Below are positions 8,033 through 16,890 of a stretch of DNA of 64,000 bases, piece after piece. The position numbers and the translations under genes were made by a program. Under the pieces are notes generated by a model. It did no database searches. It saw nothing but the letters and a program-made list of their open reading frames with translations, and was not told the origin of the DNA. The stretch lies in contig NZ_BSNM01000016.1 of assembly GCF_030159995.1 (NCBI RefSeq), positions 496,001 to 560,000 on the forward strand. Reading direction: 5' to 3'. Source of the stretch: Litoribrevibacter albus (lineage in GTDB: Bacteria > Pseudomonadota > Gammaproteobacteria > Pseudomonadales > Litoribrevibacteraceae). Numbering within the stretch: position 1 is the stretch's first letter; each line of letters opens with the position of its first letter.

Positions 8033-10078
8033 ATGACCGATTTTTTAAAACCGGAAGGTAGTAATCTTGTCGCAAAAAGCAGCAAAGGCACAGAATACGT
8101 AGTAAGCAGGCTGGTCTATCGTGGCGCATTATCCGAACCTTATACTCTGGAAGTAGACTTGTATGCGCAGGAAACTGACGCATCTACCTGGCTGGGCCAG
8201 GAATTCAACTGCAATTACTACGATACCTTAGGTACCTCCCGAGACGCAGAAAGAGAGTTTCATGGTGTCGTTACCGAAGCACAAATTCTTTCCGCCGGTG
8301 AATCTCAACGTTACTTGTTGCATCGTCTGACCTTAAAACCCTGGTTTGCCTTACTCGAATTCAATTCTGGCAACCGGGTCTTTCAGGAAAAATCCACCGA
8401 AGACATCGTCACCAGCATCTTCAGCGACCTTGGCTTCAAAGGGAAATACTCAACCGGGTCCTTGCCTTCCACCAAACGCGCCTATTGCCTGCAATTTGAA
8501 GAGAATGATCAGGACTACGTCGAACGATTACTCGCCGAAGAAGGCATTCACTACTATTTCGAACAAGACAGCAGCAGTCATAAGCTGGTTCTGCACGATG
8601 CCTCCCTGCCGTTTGATACCTCCGGTAAAATCAGCCTGGACCACAAGCTGACTGCCACTCAAAGCAATGAAATCCTGCTCAGTTGGCTACCCAAGTTTCA
8701 GTTCCATACCTCAGGTGTCGAGCTGTCCAATTACGATTACAGCAAAACCAAGCTGACCACCAGCAAAACCAAAACCAGCAAACATAAGATTTCCAACAGC
8801 TCCAAGTTAACCCAGTCGCACTTTCCAACCCCCAGTGTTTCTGGCTTGATGGACGATCTTGCAAGCCGCCTGGTGAAATCCCGATTGGCTCAGGCTGAAC
8901 GCAATTACCAGCTGATTGAAGCAGAAACCAACAGTGTCGAACTGGTGCCGGGCCGCTATGTGTCAGTGAAATCACACCCGGACAAAAGCCAACAAGGCGA
9001 TTACCTGATCACCGAAGTTGAGCAAATATTTTTCGTCGACAGTTCCAGCGCATTTACCTATCAGGGGCGTTTCAGCTGTGTTCCTAAAGACAATGGTCAT
9101 TACCCGGAATCGATCGCAAAGCCCAAGGTTCAAGGGATGCAAAGTGCGGTGGTTGCAGGTAAGAAAGAAGACGAACCGGCCAGCGATGATCAAGGCAGAA
9201 TACGCATCAAATTCCATTGGGATACTGATGCCGAAGGCGATAAAACCAGTTGCTGGGTACGGGTGGCTCAATCTATGGCCGGTAATGGCTACGGCCTTCA
9301 ATTTATTCCCCGCGCTGAACAGGAAGTATTGGTCAGTTTTATCGATGGCGACCCTGACCAGCCGGTAGTGACCGGAACGGTCTACAACAGCAAACATTCG
9401 CCGCCGTATAAAACCACCGACACCACGCAATCCGGGATCAAAACCCAATTGGCCGGAAAATCCAACGAAATACGTTTTGATGACAAGAAAGACAACGAAC
9501 AACTGTATTTTCATGCCGCCAAAGACATGCTGACAGAAGTGGAAAACGACGCCACGAAAACGGTGACCGGCGAGCAAAAAACCACCGTCACCAAAGATGT
9601 TTCTCTCACCACGGAAAAGAACTACACCCTGACCACCACTGAGAACATCAACCAAACCACCAAGAAGAATTTCACCCTGACCGCTACCGATGACATTAGT
9701 GAAAAAGGTAAGAACATTACGCTGGAAGCCGACACCCAGATTCAATTAAAAGTGGGTGACAGTAAAATCACCATCACCAGTTCTTCGATCAAGATTGAAA
9801 GCACCAACATTACTGTGGACGCCGGCAGTGCTCTCAAAAACTCTGCAACGAACATTACCAACAGCGCGACCTCGGCCTTTAAAGCCAGTGGTGCAACCTT
9901 AGCCCTGTCTGGCTCAGGCAGCGCAGAACTCACCAGTAAAGGTTCAGTAAAGGTGGATGCCAAAGCCTCGTTAACGGCACAGGGTGCGATGAGTGCCGAG
10001 CTGAAATCCAGCCTCAAGGCATCGGTCTCAGGCAGTGTGATGTCGGAAGTCAAAGGGGCCATTGTTAAGATCAACTAA
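8033..10078 (+). CDS. vgrG: T6SS spike protein VgrG (TssI)
   Basis: This 681-residue protein forms the trimeric puncturing spike at the tip of the Hcp tube. The N-terminal gp27-like part (about 1-370) contains the typical segments VSRLVYRGALSEPYTLEV and EEGIHYYFEQD. The gp5 OB-fold part has DDQGRIRIKFHWDTD near residue 385, CWVRVAQSMAGNGYG near 407, and the DGDPDQPVVTGTVYN motif near 440. The C-terminal 200 residues are a Thr/Ser/Lys-rich beta-prism with short repeated strands, ending without any extra enzymatic domain, so this is a non-evolved VgrG. It is followed by a DUF6931 gene and a PAAR gene, the usual spike-loading module. It is on the opposite strand to the structural T6SS cluster. 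Confidence 0.95.
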   Translation: MTDFLKPEGSNLVAKSSKGTEYVVSRLVYRGALSEPYTLEVDLYAQETDASTWLGQEFNCNYYDTLGTSRDAEREFHGVVTEAQILSAGESQRYLLHRLTLKPWFALLEFNSGNRVFQEKSTEDIVTSIFSDLGFKGKYSTGSLPSTKRAYCLQFEENDQDYVERLLAEEGIHYYFEQDSSSHKLVLHDASLPFDTSGKISLDHKLTATQSNEILLSWLPKFQFHTSGVELSNYDYSKTKLTTSKTKTSKHKISNSSKLTQSHFPTPSVSGLMDDLASRLVKSRLAQAERNYQLIEAETNSVELVPGRYVSVKSHPDKSQQGDYLITEVEQIFFVDSSSAFTYQGRFSCVPKDNGHYPESIAKPKVQGMQSAVVAGKKEDEPASDDQGRIRIKFHWDTDAEGDKTSCWVRVAQSMAGNGYGLQFIPRAEQEVLVSFIDGDPDQPVVTGTVYNSKHSPPYKTTDTTQSGIKTQLAGKSNEIRFDDKKDNEQLYFHAAKDMLTEVENDATKTVTGEQKTTVTKDVSLTTEKNYTLTTTENINQTTKKNFTLTATDDISEKGKNITLEADTQIQLKVGDSKITITSSSIKIESTNITVDAGSALKNSATNITNSATSAFKASGATLALSGSGSAELTSKGSVKVDAKASLTAQGAMSAELKSSLKASVSGSVMSEVKGAIVKIN

Positions 10079-10193
10079 GCCTACTAAATCAGCTAAACCA
10101 AGATATGTCAGGTAAACCAAGGTATATCAGCTAATAAGCAGGCCGAAGCCGTAATTGAAGAACCAGAGTTAAGAACAGTATTGAGTATCAGTA

Positions 10194-10763
10194 ATGTATA
10201 AAAAAATTCCGTTAGATCAGTCCTTAAACATTCTGCAGCGCTATGACGTCAGTGAGGAATGTCTGGCGCTCATTAATGGCGCAATGCCGCCCGCTGAAGT
10301 CATTGATCAATTACAAAACGCCAAGCTCGATAATGATCTGGTTCAGTTCTTGTGCCATGCCTTACCGGTCAGAGAAGTCATTTGGTGGGCCTGTCTTGCA
10401 ATGGAACTTCGCCTGCAGGATTGGACACCGCAACAAGCCAATGCCATTACCTGTGCCAAAGGTTGGGTAAAAGAACCAGACGAAGCTCATCGTCGTCAGG
10501 CGGAACACATCGTCAATAAGATTGGTCACGATTGTGCGCCGGGTTGGTTAGCGCAAGCGGTGTTTTGGAATGGCAGTGGCAGCATCACCGATGTTGGAAA
10601 ACCGGCGGTCATGCCACCGGAAAATCTTTACGCCAAAGCAGCAGCGGGCGCCATCAATATGGCCTCCGTGATGCCGGCATGGGATGGCAGTGACGAGTAT
10701 TACCAGAACGTTATTCAAATCGGATTAGACCTGGCCAATGGCGGCTCAGGGAATGTCCATTAA
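10194..10763 (+). CDS. DUF6931-type protein of the vgrG-PAAR module
   Basis: This is a 189-residue soluble protein with no signal peptide or membrane segment. It resembles the DUF6931 family by the stretch VQFLCHALPVREVIWWACLAMEL (residues about 52-74), the helical WVKEPDEAHRRQA segment and the C-terminal IQIGLDLANGG tail. Members are repeatedly found beside PAAR or VgrG genes, but I know of no proven function. Its position between vgrG and PAAR suggests an adaptor or chaperone for spike assembly or cargo loading; that is inference. The gaps on both sides are short (115 and 75 bp), consistent with one transcript. Confidence 0.7.
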   Translation: MYKKIPLDQSLNILQRYDVSEECLALINGAMPPAEVIDQLQNAKLDNDLVQFLCHALPVREVIWWACLAMELRLQDWTPQQANAITCAKGWVKEPDEAHRRQAEHIVNKIGHDCAPGWLAQAVFWNGSGSITDVGKPAVMPPENLYAKAAAGAINMASVMPAWDGSDEYYQNVIQIGLDLANGGSGNVH

Positions 10764-10838
10764 ACTTAGTACAGAGGTTATTAAACCTTAATTCTGTTAC
10801 CTAAATTACTTGTTACCTGAATTAGAAGGAAATCCATA

Positions 10839-11141
10839 ATGGGCACTCCAGCATCACGCGTCGGCGACATGCATGTTTGTAGTATGCAAACCCCGGGAAC
10901 GCCACCTATTCCCCATGTGGGCGGCCCCATATCCGGGCCAGGTATGCCAACGGTATTGATTGGTAACGTACCGGCTTCGGTAGTGGGTGACATATGCGTG
11001 TGTGTCGGACCACCTGACGCCACCGCCAAAGGCAGCGCAACGGTTCTGATCGGTAATCGACCCTGTGTTCGAATGGGAGACACCAGCGCTCACGGCGGCT
11101 CGGTGGTGGTAGGAATGCCTACGGTATTGGTGGGTGGTTAA
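10839..11141 (+). CDS. PAAR-domain spike tip protein
   Basis: This 100-residue protein is a single PAAR domain. It caps the VgrG trimer as a sharp cone and can carry effectors. The repeats typical of the fold are visible: PASRVGDMH at the N terminus, PTVLIGNVPASVVGD, SATVLIGNRPCVRMGD and PTVLVGG at the end. His and Cys residues near GDMHVC, CVCVGPPDA and TSAHGG are candidates for the zinc site. There is no N- or C-terminal toxin extension. AGAAGGA lies upstream of the start. It converges on the minus-strand DUF2489-like gene and candidate effector, which could be its cargo. Confidence 0.93.
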   Translation: MGTPASRVGDMHVCSMQTPGTPPIPHVGGPISGPGMPTVLIGNVPASVVGDICVCVGPPDATAKGSATVLIGNRPCVRMGDTSAHGGSVVVGMPTVLVGG

Positions 11142-11174
11142 GGTTTCTTTCCCGAGCTGTGTTTGACGAACTTG

Positions 11175-11498
11175 TTAACCGTAATCCCTGATTATTTTGA
11201 CACAGGCTTCTAGTATCTTTGCCCGGAATTTAGACTCTAATTCCAATAACTTCGGATCTGTTTCTAGAACTTTGTCTAGATTCCAATACAGCCTTTCTGT
11301 ACCAACAGGCATATTAACTGGCAAACTATCATAATACTCACGAAAAACAGGAAATTTATCTTCCCAGTTTTTACCTAGCCACCCAAGCTTGCCTAATACC
11401 TTATTTGAACCAACAGTTATTCCCACCTGCCCTGAGATAATAGCTTTTGCGGATGAAACCAACTTTTTAGTTCTAGCTTTTTCTTGCTCTGGAGTCAT
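11175..11498 (-). CDS. Small DUF2489-like protein, candidate immunity protein
   Basis: This 107-residue soluble protein resembles DUF2489. The supporting segments are SSAKAIISGQVGITVGSNKVL at residues about 15-35, SLPVNMPVGTERLYW near 58-72, and an acidic C-terminal helix. It lies directly downstream of the candidate effector gene on the same strand and next to the PAAR gene, the common position of a T6SS immunity gene. No signal peptide is present, so it would act in the cytoplasm. The ribosome-binding site is weak. A hairpin terminator separates it from the effector, so it may have its own promoter. The family match is from memory and the immunity role is inference. Confidence 0.5.
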   Translation of the reverse strand: MTPEQEKARTKKLVSSAKAIISGQVGITVGSNKVLGKLGWLGKNWEDKFPVFREYYDSLPVNMPVGTERLYWNLDKVLETDPKLLELESKFRAKILEACVKIIRDYG

Positions 11499-11530
11499 GC
11501 TTTTATCGGCTAACAGTAGAGTATTTGTTT

Positions 11531-11630
11531 TTCAGTAGAAGTAAGAATGATCTACCCAAAAAATAATCCGCTGTATGAACTAATCTCTCACAGCCCATAC
11601 AGCGGATCATAACAAATAACGTCTACTGAA
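11531..11630. repeat. 100-bp nested inverted repeat
   Basis: Outer arms TTCAGTAGA (11531-11539) and TCTACTGAA (11622-11630) enclose inner arms ATCCGCTGTATG (11566-11577) and CATACAGCGGAT (11596-11607). All arms are perfect. The element fills most of the gap between the candidate effector and immunity genes. It could be a small mobile palindromic element that also works as a terminator, or just a structured intergenic region. Confidence 0.75.
11558..11607 (-). terminator. Terminator after candidate effector gene
   Basis: On the minus strand a perfect 12-bp stem with an 18-nt loop is followed by ATTATTTTTTGGG. This gives a stem plus T-run a short distance after the effector stop codon at 11651. 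It would limit read-through into the immunity candidate. Confidence 0.7.
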
Positions 11631-11650
11631 TAATCTCTACTTAAAAGTAA

Positions 11651-12898
11651 CTACTTAATACGCGCCACCAGCTTCTCAAGCTTTTCATATTCCAGCTGAA
11701 GCGCTTTGCTATCACGTTGTTTATAACGGTCTTGCTGCATCTGATTATCCAGGTTAGCACTTGAACAAATAGAACATATAGCCTTTCTGGAACCTCCTCT
11801 TCTCGTAATTCCTTCTTTGTGCTCTGAGGTTCCAAAGTGAGCAATCACCGCCAATTGTTTCTCAATTTTATTCATTTGATCTTTCAGTCGACCCAGCACG
11901 CCGTTGTTGTATTTGGCCGCGATCTTACTCTTGTGGTGACTGACATTATCATCACCGACTTTCTTATCCTCGCTCTCAATCTTCTCAAGCATGGTGGCAC
12001 CGGTATAAGCCGTTTTAGAGCCGTGGTAATTTACCTTGTAGCTCTTCGGATCAACCCCACACAAGGTCAAGGCATTGATGACATTCAGCAAATAACCTTT
12101 CGCAGGCCCATAGTGACCGCTGCCGGTATTCAGGTGTTTGATCTTACCTTCCACCACTTCAATTTCACCGGCGCATAAGACAGGTTTACCGCCCATGTAA
12201 CTGGAATGGTATTGCCCGGTTTGTTTATAGGTGGTTCCCGAAAGGTGCGGGCCACTGTAAAAATCCCCCACCACCGACAACACATAACCACAGTGTTTGT
12301 CGGAGATGGTGTTTTGGCTGCCGGTGCTTTGGGTAAATTCCGAATTCATCTTGACCCATTTCGTAGAGTCTTTTGAGGACCACCACTTTTTCTGGTAGAC
12401 CACCCCGTTTTTGATTTTTAACCGATACCTTTCCCGGTCTTGTTCTTTGTAATACAGCGCCGATCTCTTTTGAAAGTCGACTTCGTAACCGTGATCGGTC
12501 ATGCCTATCGTGAAATTATCCTGCAGCCAGTTAGGCAGTTGGTTAATGGGTGTTTCCAACTGATAGCTTAACAACTTAACCACTTGAGCAAACAAGGCAT
12601 TCACCCCCGTTGAACGTCGGGTATTCACTGACTCGTCTTTTCGACCGGCCAACACCAGCCAACGATCCAGCGCATAATACAACTCGGCCATCACCAATAA
12701 GGCATCAGGGCCGAACTTGGCATCGGCGTCTTTATCCTGAATTTTATTAATGGTGGCTAATTTGGCCTCGATGAAGTTAAGCAGCCTTCCCCTCGACTTC
12801 ATTGTCAACTTTGTGCTGCTTTTAAAACTGGCCACCGTCATCAACACTTTACAGGACGTGTTCACTGTTTCTTTATTCTGAATCTTTAATTCTGGCAT
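11651..12898 (-). CDS. Candidate T6SS effector with an HSS...SGHY domain
   Basis: This is a protein of about 415 residues with no signal peptide or membrane segment. I prefer the ATG at 12898, which has ACAGGA upstream, over the one 36 bases earlier. An N-terminal helical part (1-140) leads to a domain with KIKNGVVYQKKW, then YHSSYMGGKPVLCAGEIEV near residues 230-248 and SGHYGP near 260-265, followed by LLNVINALTLCGVDPKSYKV. From memory this HSS/AGE/SGHY signature is shared with plant and fungal IQM-type proteins and some bacterial proteins of unknown activity. The C terminus is charged and helical with a CSIC pair. Position between the spike module and the T6SS cluster, with a small gene downstream, suggests an effector. 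No enzymatic activity can be assigned. Confidence 0.5.
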   Translation of the reverse strand: MPELKIQNKETVNTSCKVLMTVASFKSSTKLTMKSRGRLLNFIEAKLATINKIQDKDADAKFGPDALLVMAELYYALDRWLVLAGRKDESVNTRRSTGVNALFAQVVKLLSYQLETPINQLPNWLQDNFTIGMTDHGYEVDFQKRSALYYKEQDRERYRLKIKNGVVYQKKWWSSKDSTKWVKMNSEFTQSTGSQNTISDKHCGYVLSVVGDFYSGPHLSGTTYKQTGQYHSSYMGGKPVLCAGEIEVVEGKIKHLNTGSGHYGPAKGYLLNVINALTLCGVDPKSYKVNYHGSKTAYTGATMLEKIESEDKKVGDDNVSHHKSKIAAKYNNGVLGRLKDQMNKIEKQLAVIAHFGTSEHKEGITRRGGSRKAICSICSSANLDNQMQQDRYKQRDSKALQLEYEKLEKLVARIK

Positions 12899-13011
12899 CT
12901 TTAAATTCCTGTTTTCATTCCTTTTTAACGCCATCGCAGATCATCAACAATGGCCCTTTGCTGGAAATTCCTACCCTGTTTTATTCTTGTTATTTCGAAC
13001 TCATGTTCCCT

Positions 13012-15567
13012 TTATGCCTCTTTGGCAGCCAACGCCACCGAACTTCCCGTATGAGAAGAGAACATGTACAACACGCCGAGTACCACCGATAAAATGCCAA
13101 ACAACGACATTGCCAGTGGCGAGTTATTATTTAAGAACAGCAACTGAGCAATCACCGCCGGGCCGGCCACATGGCCAAATCGCTCAAGAAAGACATAGGT
13201 TGCAGCTATCTTTTTCACGCCTTCACGCTGCGATACCTCAGTATTATTAATGTGCGTCATCACAGGGGCGGCTAAGAGCCCGTTTGAAATCCCCAAAAAG
13301 ATGATTGCGGTGTACAGCACCAGAGAATTTCCGCCAATGCCCAGCGCACTGGCTTGATTCGACAGCCACAACAACGATTCCATACCCGGCATTAAGCCGG
13401 TCACATCAGTGCCCTGCTGGCTGACAAAGCCAACAAATACCGTCGCCACGCCACCGACGATGGCACTGCAAATTAACACTCGCCGTGACATCCCCGGGCC
13501 ATCGACCAAGCGGGTCACGTATTTGGTCATCACCATGCTGGCCACGTAATAAATCATCAACATCAAGCCCACATCGTCGGCTTTATAGCCCTGCCCCAAC
13601 ATCACCAAAGGCACAGCAAACATCACCACACCGGCAATCGACATCTTGCCGACAATCCCAATGAGCGTCAGCGTCCGCATGAACTCGGCATCCCGAACCA
13701 CCGAAACGATATTCCTACGCAGCGCTTCCCAAGGGTGTTTGCTCTCCTCTGTTACTTCTTGAGCCACATTGCCAGCGATGGATTCCGCCCGAGGCACCAG
13801 ATTCCACAGGTAGGCGATTGATAACAAACTGACCATTGACGCCATCAGGAAGATCATTCGGTAATCGATGTAAGCGTAGAGCAAGGCGCCGATGGCTGTG
13901 CCGGCAATCAGCGCTGAGTTTCGACCCACCACTTTCACAGCATGACCACGGCTGCGCTGGTTTTTAGGCGTAATCACCATCACATAGGATTGCAGGCCAA
14001 TCAGGAACAAGCCCTGTCCAATGCCCGAAAAGATTCGCGCCAAGGCCACAATCCAGTAATCATCACTTAGGAAGATCAGCATCATGCCTATGAATTCGGC
14101 GAGGAAACCGACCGTCATCAGTTTCTTGAGGTTGCCTCGTTCCGCATATTGACCGGCAGGGATCAGCACCAAAGCAAAAAATAGGTAATACAAGGTGAAC
14201 GGCATGGACGCCGTCGCAAAACTGGAGCCGCTATTGGCAGCCATATCCGCAATCAGCTTAGGTAAGAAGGGCACAAATAACGCGTTAACCAGCACCACCA
14301 TAAAATAGGCCGGTTGCACCAGGTTTAAGCCGATTTCAAAGCTGATACTGCCTTCCTTATCTTCAGCCCCTGCAGACGCTTTGCTGTTAGCATTAGTGTG
14401 AGAAGCTGCATTAGAGTGAGAAGATGCGTTCTGAGCGCGTTTATCCAGCAATTCAATGAGCGACGTACCAGCATTGAGGAAAATCCACGCCAACAAAGCA
14501 CAGGCAATAAACAACACAATGAAGGCTTTGGTGCTCGATAAAATGGTGCGAATCAACACATCCGTAGGAATATTCACTGCCACCCGAAACTTGATGTTTT
14601 CGCCCTGTTCCTGGCCTAAATCATTAACGTACTCGTAGCAGTCTTCCAACACCTGATAGGGTTTGCCCACTTGTGTTGGATCGGTGTGCGCCAGATTGGT
14701 ATCGCCTTTGATCAAGGCAATGGCCTCAATGGTCCGGTTGCCGGATTTATACTTGTCGAGCATTCGGTCGATGCCCGCCAAGTCTTCGAGATGAACACCC
14801 ACATCACGCACCGACGTCAACCGCTGAACCATCGAATCGGTCATCGCCCGAGTGGTGGCATTGGCACCATGCTCATACACGTTATACACGGTTTTACTGA
14901 TTACCAACGACAAGGCCAAATAGCAAAAGACATAGGTGATCTTGAGTACCCGCAATCGGCTCGAAGAGCTGGTGGCTCTCAATTCATAGATGGCAATCAC
15001 CACCAAATAGAGCAGCGTCAAACCAATCACGGCTTCAAAAGGCAAGGCAAATTGCCGATCCAGCTCTGACACCAGCAACGTCTTATCGGCTTCTACCTGA
15101 ACTTCCCCCACTGGCCCAAACTTGCTGGTAAGCTGCTGTGAGATCAGATAACTGCGCTCAGATTCCAGGCTCTGAAACGCCGGGAAATCAAACTCAATCG
15201 GGTTCGGTCGATACTCGTTGAGATTCGGTTTAAAGTCTTCCTGCTGAGTCCCGTCCTTGGATTCAAAAAAGATGATCGCGCCACTTTGATCGATGATCCG
15301 AATATTGAGGATACTGTCATCGGACTTCATTAACGTCGAAGCAAGAGTCCGAAACCCGGAAAACTGACTGACGGGAAGACCTGCATTCAGATAGCTGTCG
15401 AAGCCGTTTTTAACAATTTCACTTTGCGCCGACATCTTGTTCAACTGAAACGGCAAATACTTCAACTTGGCTTCGTTATAGCCAATATACGTTAGCAGCA
15501 TCAAGGTGCTGAACACTATCACCAACATCGGAACGCAATACCGAATGTTTGTTAAACGCTTGATCAT
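13012..15567 (-). CDS. Sensor domain fused to a major facilitator transporter
   Basis: This 851-residue membrane protein has two parts. Residues about 1-375 look like a bacterial sensor input region: a membrane segment (10-30), an extracytoplasmic region of Cache type (31-175), two membrane segments (about 178-225), a second extracytoplasmic region (230-345) and a further membrane segment (350-372). A Ser/Asn/Ala/His-rich linker (about 378-405) follows, containing an 18-nt duplication at 14390-14425. Residues about 410-840 are a 12-helix MFS transporter, with ARIFSGIGQGLFLIGLQSYV and the loop PAGQYAERGNLKKL. No kinase, HAMP or cyclase domain is present. It lies downstream of a periplasmic binding protein and Ser/Thr kinase in the T6SS cluster. 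A role in ligand sensing or uptake for T6SS control is inference. Confidence 0.75.
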   Translation of the reverse strand: MIKRLTNIRYCVPMLVIVFSTLMLLTYIGYNEAKLKYLPFQLNKMSAQSEIVKNGFDSYLNAGLPVSQFSGFRTLASTLMKSDDSILNIRIIDQSGAIIFFESKDGTQQEDFKPNLNEYRPNPIEFDFPAFQSLESERSYLISQQLTSKFGPVGEVQVEADKTLLVSELDRQFALPFEAVIGLTLLYLVVIAIYELRATSSSSRLRVLKITYVFCYLALSLVISKTVYNVYEHGANATTRAMTDSMVQRLTSVRDVGVHLEDLAGIDRMLDKYKSGNRTIEAIALIKGDTNLAHTDPTQVGKPYQVLEDCYEYVNDLGQEQGENIKFRVAVNIPTDVLIRTILSSTKAFIVLFIACALLAWIFLNAGTSLIELLDKRAQNASSHSNAASHTNANSKASAGAEDKEGSISFEIGLNLVQPAYFMVVLVNALFVPFLPKLIADMAANSGSSFATASMPFTLYYLFFALVLIPAGQYAERGNLKKLMTVGFLAEFIGMMLIFLSDDYWIVALARIFSGIGQGLFLIGLQSYVMVITPKNQRSRGHAVKVVGRNSALIAGTAIGALLYAYIDYRMIFLMASMVSLLSIAYLWNLVPRAESIAGNVAQEVTEESKHPWEALRRNIVSVVRDAEFMRTLTLIGIVGKMSIAGVVMFAVPLVMLGQGYKADDVGLMLMIYYVASMVMTKYVTRLVDGPGMSRRVLICSAIVGGVATVFVGFVSQQGTDVTGLMPGMESLLWLSNQASALGIGGNSLVLYTAIIFLGISNGLLAAPVMTHINNTEVSQREGVKKIAATYVFLERFGHVAGPAVIAQLLFLNNNSPLAMSLFGILSVVLGVLYMFSSHTGSSVALAAKEA

Positions 15568-15592
15568 GAATCGAATCCGCTATTTACCATCA

Positions 15593-15624
15593 TTACTACT
15601 TACCTTACTTACTACTTACCTTAC
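15593..15624. repeat. 16-nt intergenic tandem repeat
   Basis: Two exact copies of TTACTACTTACCTTAC lie back to back in the 120-bp gap between the binding-protein gene and the sensor-MFS gene, followed by a truncated third start. No gene or clear regulatory element is associated with it. Confidence 0.85.
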
Positions 15625-15689
15625 TTACTGTTTAACAAGGGCACGGCCCTGCTCAGGTTTAGGGTCAGTTATTGTTTCTTATCAGGAGG

Positions 15690-16871
15690 TCACAGGTTTT
15701 GGCCGAACGACCGCACCAACTCACCCTTGTAGCCGTACACAAAGTCCGCGCCTTCCAAAAAGGTAAAGGGCACTTTTAAACCGAGCTCTCTGGCCACCAG
15801 AAAATTCAGAGCAATATCCGGTGGGGTAACTACCCCCACTTCCAGGCTCCCAGGGTCAACGCCATCTCTTAAAATTCGTAAGGCATACACAGCCGCCAGG
15901 TGGGCGTTGTTCCGGCGATCAATACCTATGGCGACCGCCGCGCTTTGACGGCCTTCTCTCACCGCATTGGGATTGGTGGACACGATGGGAATGCCATTGG
16001 ATAACTCACTGACCATATCCAGGTTAGAAAAAATGGCGGTACTGCTGGTCATCCACATCAGGCTGTGTTTCAAGGTCGGATCGAGGCTTCCCAAGGATTT
16101 CACCGCTTCCGGTAACCCCTTTGATAACTGGGCTCTGGCCTCTTCTCTGCTGTTGACCGTAACATCAATCACCCGAATGCCTTGTTCCTCCATCGCCTGA
16201 CGAAACGGCAGCACTTCCGTTTTCACTACCTGTTTGTGGTTCTTGTTATAAAGCAACGCAACGTGCTTCAAACCCGGATTCAATTCGAACAAATAATTTA
16301 ATTGGATATCGATGGGTACATTCAGCGAGGTGGTCGCAATGTTGGTGCCTGAGCCTTCTTTATAAGAGCTAACCTGACCTAAGGTCACCGGATCTTTATT
16401 AATGGCCGTGACCACGGGTAAAGGACCATTTCGATAAAAACGATGAACCAGTGCCGCCGACTCTGAACCCATGGTGAAGATCAAATCAAAACCTCGTTTC
16501 TGAGCATCGCTCAATAACTGTCGACCTACGGTCTCATCCCGATTGATATTGATGACTTCAAATTCAGACAAAAATTTTTCCTGCTGAAAGACCTCAAGCA
16601 AGCGATTCATCGCCAGCTTATAACTGCCGGATTTTTTAGCCACAATCACCAGAATCTTATGCAACTCACCACGGGATGACCGATCGTTGGGTGTTACCAA
16701 CAATTTTGATGAATCCATGATGTCGAGGCTTGATCGCCAATGCTTATGATTGATCTCTGAAAACGTCAACCAGCTAATGTCCCGGTCTGATGCCTGTGCG
16801 GATAAAGTTATGCTGGCTAACACCAAACTAGCGAGCAGTGCCCGTGCACTCTGCTTGCAGATTCTGAGCAT
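15690..16871 (-). CDS. ABC-type periplasmic binding protein (ABC_sub_bind/TrpX-like)
   Basis: This exported protein of about 393 residues belongs to the ABC_sub_bind family of periplasmic binding proteins, the TrpX/DUF534 type. The ATG at 16871 gives an ideal signal peptide ending at AQA-S near residue 28 and has AAGG upstream; a GTG at 16901 would add ten residues. The two-lobe fold is suggested by HKILVIVAKKSGSYK near residue 75, FDLIFTMGSESAALV near 128, PVVTAINKDPVTLGQ near 152 and LKHVALLYNKNHKQ near 202. No permease or ATPase gene is adjacent, so it may present a ligand to a sensor rather than feed an ABC importer. It overlaps no other gene if started here, and lies between the kinase and the sensor-MFS gene. 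Confidence 0.78.
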   Translation of the reverse strand: MLRICKQSARALLASLVLASITLSAQASDRDISWLTFSEINHKHWRSSLDIMDSSKLLVTPNDRSSRGELHKILVIVAKKSGSYKLAMNRLLEVFQQEKFLSEFEVININRDETVGRQLLSDAQKRGFDLIFTMGSESAALVHRFYRNGPLPVVTAINKDPVTLGQVSSYKEGSGTNIATTSLNVPIDIQLNYLFELNPGLKHVALLYNKNHKQVVKTEVLPFRQAMEEQGIRVIDVTVNSREEARAQLSKGLPEAVKSLGSLDPTLKHSLMWMTSSTAIFSNLDMVSELSNGIPIVSTNPNAVREGRQSAAVAIGIDRRNNAHLAAVYALRILRDGVDPGSLEVGVVTPPDIALNFLVARELGLKVPFTFLEGADFVYGYKGELVRSFGQNL

Positions 16872-16890
16872 GACCTTGTAAACAACCCAA

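Noticed and set aside
8972-9745. 257-residue minus-strand frame opposite vgrG
   Set aside because: Shadow of the VgrG C-terminal repeats; no recognisable domain or start signal.
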